A stretch of 64,000 nucleotides of DNA from Acinetobacter sp. ANC 5054 (GTDB taxonomy: Bacteria; Pseudomonadota; Gammaproteobacteria; Pseudomonadales; Moraxellaceae): contig NZ_NEGG01000007.1 of the NCBI RefSeq assembly GCF_002135295.1, positions 120,139 through 184,138 on the forward strand. The letters are read 5' to 3'. Positions 61,070 to 64,000 of the stretch are shown here, piece after piece. The notes below the pieces were generated by a model, which did no database searches, was not told the origin of the DNA, and was given only the letters and a program-made list of their open reading frames with translations. The position numbers and the translations under genes are program-made. The first letter of the stretch is position 1. Every line of letters begins with the position of its first letter.

Positions 61070-61321
61070 TTAAGCTCCGAATAAGCTTGCTTTGCGCCAT
61101 TCTTCTTTGGTCATCGCACGTATAGTCACTGCGTGTACTTCACCGCTGGCAATGTAGGAGTTCAAAGGTGCGTAAACAGATTGTTGACGAGAAACAGGAC
61201 GATTGCCTTCAAATTGATCATCAACAATACGTAGATCAAATTTGCCGCCTTGCCCACTAACTGCAACCTCAGCTTCTGGAAAAGCAGCTTTTAAAATTTC
61301 AGTGAGCTGTTCACTATTCAT
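61070..61321 (-). CDS. ibaG: BolA-family protein IbaG
   Basis: This is an 83-residue BolA-like protein with GKFDLRIVDDQFEG and a C-terminal HAVTIRAMTKEEW. Relatives bind iron-sulfur glutaredoxins and affect acid resistance. Its position directly before murA matches E. coli (ibaG/yrbA-murA). ATG 61321 is preferred over GTG 61324. Confidence 0.92.
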   Translation of the reverse strand: MNSEQLTEILKAAFPEAEVAVSGQGGKFDLRIVDDQFEGNRPVSRQQSVYAPLNSYIASGEVHAVTIRAMTKEEWRKASLFGA

Positions 61322-61410
61322 CACAAGACCCCATATAGGACTAACGGTGTAAAACCCGTCATTTTACTATAAATCTGAAAAATAATTCATTAGTCACATA
61401 CATTATATAT

Positions 61411-61443
61411 ATAAAAAAAGAGGTTATAAAAAACCTCTTTTTA
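61411..61443 (-). terminator. Terminator of hpf
   Basis: AAAAAGAGGTT / AACCTCTTTTT with a 6-base loop. Confidence 0.85.
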
Positions 61444-61456
61444 TACAAATACCAAT

Positions 61457-61789
61457 CTAAACCGCTAAAGGTACATAAATCAGCTGCATTTTACGATGTT
61501 TGTGTAATTGTTTTTTTAGTTTTTCGGACAACATTTTTATTGAGGTATACATATCATCTGCACAGGCCTGAGCAAAAAACTCTGTCCCAGGTAAACGAAT
61601 AATGGCTTCTGCAATATGATTGTCACTACCTTTTTTAGACCGTTTATCAACCTGATGATCTTTCGTCAGTTTTACTTGCATACTATTGACTTGATCTAAG
61701 TGCTTCGTCATTTCGGCAAATTTAAGACGAATCGTTTCTTCTATTGCTGGTGTAATTGTTAAATGGTGGCCACGAATTGTAATCTGCAT
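61457..61789 (-). CDS. hpf: Ribosome hibernation promoting factor, short form
   Basis: This is a 110-residue ribosome-associated factor that promotes 100S dimers in stationary phase. It has MQITIRGHHLTITPAIEETI at the start and KLKKQLHKHR near the end. A gene of this family follows rpoN in many gammaproteobacteria. ATG 61789 is chosen; the GAGGG lies about 8 bases upstream. Confidence 0.93.
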   Translation of the reverse strand: MQITIRGHHLTITPAIEETIRLKFAEMTKHLDQVNSMQVKLTKDHQVDKRSKKGSDNHIAEAIIRLPGTEFFAQACADDMYTSIKMLSEKLKKQLHKHRKMQLIYVPLAV

Positions 61790-61904
61790 AATTCTATCCC
61801 TCACCTTCTTTCAGGAGTGAAAAAGTTCAAGTCGAATCATCCAACTCAATATGCAAGGCACATTTACAACCATCAGATCATTTCGACTATTCCTTAAATA
61901 AAAA

Positions 61905-61936
61905 AGAGATTCATTATTTCGTCATAATGAATCTCT
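61905..61936 (-). terminator. Terminator of rpoN
   Basis: AGAGATTCATTAT / ATAATGAATCTCT with a 6-base loop, followed by TTTTT on the minus strand. Read-through would be needed for hpf to share the rpoN message. Confidence 0.9.
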
Positions 61937-61957
61937 AGAATAGTCAGATTTTAAAAA

Positions 61958-63412
61958 TTAGATCAATACTTTTCTTTCAGAAGATGATGGAATATGTAAC
62001 GACTCACGATATTTCGCTACAGTTCGGCGTGCAACATCAATACCTTCTGCATTCAGTAATACTGCTATCGCATTGTCAGATAAAGGTTTTTTTACATTTT
62101 CTTCAGCAATAAGCTTTTTAATTTTGGCCCGAATCGCTGTAGAAGAAGCCTCTCCACCTGATGAAGTTCCAACATGGCTTGAAAAGAAATATTTCAATTC
62201 AAATAATCCACGTGGTGTCAGCATATATTTATTGGTAGTCACTCGTGAAACCGTTGATTCATGCAATTCAACTTCGTCAGCAATATCACGTAAGACCAAA
62301 GGCTTCATCGCTTCAGGACCCTGCTCAAAGAAAGCCCGTTGATGTTCTACAATACATGTTGCGACTTTCAATAAAGTTTTATGCCGTTCATCGATACTTT
62401 TAATAAAATTCTTCGCTTCAAGCATTTGATTACGTAAATATTGATTGTCATCGCTTTGATCTGCACGCTTGATCATGTTCGCATAAAATGAATTCACCCG
62501 AAGCTTTGGCATCACATCTTGGTTAAGTTGTACTAACCAGTGTGCATTCCTCTTCATCACAACAACATCAGGAATTTGATAGTCTGAATCTTTATTTTCA
62601 AATTCTTGCCCTGGATGTGCTTTTAATGTCTTTAATAGACCAATGGCTTGCTTCAATTGATCGGTATTAAGTCCAGTTTGTTTAATCAGCTTCGGTAATT
62701 CATTCGTAATCAGTAATTCATAATTTTTAAGTAGTAAAATCGCTTGATTACGATGACTTTCATTTTCAGGTAAATTCTCAACCTGAACCATTAGGCATTC
62801 AGCCAAATTACGTGAACCCACACCAACAGGATCTAGTCGTTGAATATGCTTTAATACAACAATAACCTCATCATCTTCAACTTCGTCCTCATAATCCATG
62901 GATTTAAGAAGATGTTGAACCGATTGCGTAATCTCACTAATTTCACCATCTAAGAAGCCTTTTTCATCCAGTGAATCAATAATGCAATGTGCTATTAATT
63001 TATCAACTAGAGAAAAATTCAAAAGATTTACTTGCTCAAGCATATGTTCTTGTAAGCTTTGATGGCTTTGCCGATTATCTTCACGTTCTTCAAATTCTGC
63101 GGCACCAAGACTTGTTGGTTGATGGGTATAGACATCATCCCACTCTGTATCGACAGGAAGTTCGTCTGGTAAGTGATCAGCATTCAACTCATTGGTTAAA
63201 TCTTTATTATCTTGTTCTTGCTCTTTTAACGCATTCAAACTTTCAACAGAATTTTGATCTTCAACTTTTTCCAAAAGTGGATTGCTATCAAGTTGGATTT
63301 GAATCTCTTGTTCTAATTCCAAACTTGAGAGCTGCAATAAACGAATGGCTTGTTGTAGTTGAGGTGTCAATGATAAAGAATTGGCAACCTTTAACCCCAT
63401 AGCTAATTTCAT
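61958..63412 (-). CDS. rpoN: RNA polymerase sigma-54 factor
   Basis: This alternative sigma factor recognises -24/-12 promoters with enhancer-binding activators. The 484-residue protein has the Gln/Leu-rich activator-interacting region I (LQQAIRLLQLSSLELEQEIQ), an acidic region II, a core-binding domain, and the RpoN box ARRTVAKYRESL near residue 462. Confidence 0.97.
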   Translation of the reverse strand: MKLAMGLKVANSLSLTPQLQQAIRLLQLSSLELEQEIQIQLDSNPLLEKVEDQNSVESLNALKEQEQDNKDLTNELNADHLPDELPVDTEWDDVYTHQPTSLGAAEFEEREDNRQSHQSLQEHMLEQVNLLNFSLVDKLIAHCIIDSLDEKGFLDGEISEITQSVQHLLKSMDYEDEVEDDEVIVVLKHIQRLDPVGVGSRNLAECLMVQVENLPENESHRNQAILLLKNYELLITNELPKLIKQTGLNTDQLKQAIGLLKTLKAHPGQEFENKDSDYQIPDVVVMKRNAHWLVQLNQDVMPKLRVNSFYANMIKRADQSDDNQYLRNQMLEAKNFIKSIDERHKTLLKVATCIVEHQRAFFEQGPEAMKPLVLRDIADEVELHESTVSRVTTNKYMLTPRGLFELKYFFSSHVGTSSGGEASSTAIRAKIKKLIAEENVKKPLSDNAIAVLLNAEGIDVARRTVAKYRESLHIPSSSERKVLI

Positions 63413-63830
63413 TTAGAACTCCCCTTTATTTAACCGCACTTTATAAGCAATTTTTATGCCGTTTTATTTTTTATAACATAATATAGTTGATAAATCCTAA
63501 TTTTTTGCTTTTTTTACATACATTTTCTTGATTAAGATTTTAATTTATTAGTTAAATTTCACTTTAAATATTAATGATTTATTTTTAAGTATATTTATAT
63601 TGAGCTCAATTATCTAAAAAAGAACTTAAACAATAAAAAATTATTTTGGATTTTAGATTAAAAAAATTTGTACATCATGCTAAAACCATTAATTTTAATA
63701 ACTGGACAGAGTTTAGTTCATCTCCCAACCAATTAAAGCCCCTTATACAGTTAGTCAAAACCTTACCTTAGATGCTACTAATTTCTCATCTTAATTATAT
63801 TTTTTATAATTTCCGTATAAATATAAGGCA
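63413..63830. other. AT-rich intergenic region between rpoN and the rRNA operon
   Basis: No gene is seen here. The first part should hold the rpoN promoter (minus). The rest is very AT-rich without a clear structure. Confidence 0.5.
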
Positions 63831-63865
63831 TAAAAAAATCCCCCAACCATTAGGTTGAGGGATTT
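63830..63865 (-). terminator. Terminator of the rRNA operon
   Basis: On the minus strand, AAATCCCTCAACC / GGTTGGGGGATTT (one wobble) with a TAAT loop is followed by TTTT. It lies just after the 5S rRNA. Confidence 0.92.
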
Positions 63866-63874
63866 CGAATAATG

Positions 63875-63990
63875 AGCTGGCGATGACTTACTCTCACATG
63901 GGTAACCCCACACTACCATCAGCGCTAAGAGGTTTCACTTCTGAGTTCGGGAAGGGATCAGGTGGTTCACTCTTGCTATTGTCGCCAGCA
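63875..63990 (-). rRNA. rrf: 5S ribosomal RNA
   Basis: On the minus strand the sequence reads GCTGGCGACAATAGCAAGAG, continues through CCTGATCCCTTCCCGAACTC and GATGGTAGTGTGGGGT, and ends with CATCGCCAGC. The 5' and 3' ends pair (GCTGGCGA / TCGCCAGC) as the 5S terminal stem. It is the last gene of an rRNA operon whose 23S gene should lie right of the window. Ends may be off by a few bases. Confidence 0.95.
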
Positions 63991-64000
63991 CAACTGTTAT

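Overview
The window looks like an ordinary chromosomal segment of an Acinetobacter-type gammaproteobacterium (AT-rich, roughly 40% GC). The basis is the gene set rather than a database match: a filABCDEF-type locus, a smc-zipA-ligA run, short-form HisG next to MurA, and a 5S rRNA of Acinetobacter type. There is no IS element, prophage, CRISPR array or tRNA gene. Most genes lie on the minus strand in compact operons closed by strong intrinsic terminators.

Layout. 1-0.9 kb: two tandem ExbD genes, the end of an exbB-exbD-exbD operon. 0.9-6.1 kb (minus): a biotin operon, bioA-bioF-bioC-bioD, headed by a BioH-like alpha/beta hydrolase, with a frameshifted DUF6176 gene further upstream. 6.2-8.7 kb: periplasmic peroxiredoxin, a bacterioferritin lacking the usual haem ligand, and RlmF. 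8.7-9.9 kb: an AT-rich islet with two small genes resembling toxin-immunity proteins. 10-13.5 kb: an SDR-type reductase and a TonB-dependent siderophore receptor with a Fur-box-like site. 13.8-22.8 kb: ligA, zipA, smc, a GntR regulator, a TauE-type permease, and divergent birA-coaX; this BirA has no DNA-binding domain. 23.8-31.1 kb: a lipoprotein, an RBBP9-type hydrolase, ffh, ypjD, a cold-shock gene, dusC, an SseB-like gene, a NERD gene and ogt.

31.2-32 kb: two tandem SMR (Gdx-type) exporters preceded by a recognisable guanidine-II (mini-ykkC) riboswitch. 32.1-35.7 kb: a copper-resistance operon (CopL-like protein, CopA, CopB), with an eleven-copy His-Ala-Glu repeat in CopB. 36.0-36.07 kb: five DnaA-box-like 9-mers at exact 12-bp spacing. 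36.1-46.4 kb: rpe, a DUF2218 gene, an M48 protease with a YjgN-like membrane protein, S-formylglutathione hydrolase, a membrane-anchored C13 protease, and rsmJ, uppP, tsaB, a gamma-carbonic-anhydrase-like gene and two Nudix genes.

46.4-54.7 kb: the fil locus (filA to filF on the minus strand). It combines a secreted repeat-bearing protein, a C39-type cysteine protease, two predicted outer-membrane barrels, a periplasmic protein and a lipoprotein. This parts list resembles the Pseudomonas Fap functional-amyloid system, and the locus is the best candidate here for a poorly described system. 55-64 kb: pabB, hisC, hisD, hisG, murA, ibaG, hpf and rpoN, then the 3' part of an rRNA operon (5S rRNA and its terminator) at the right edge.
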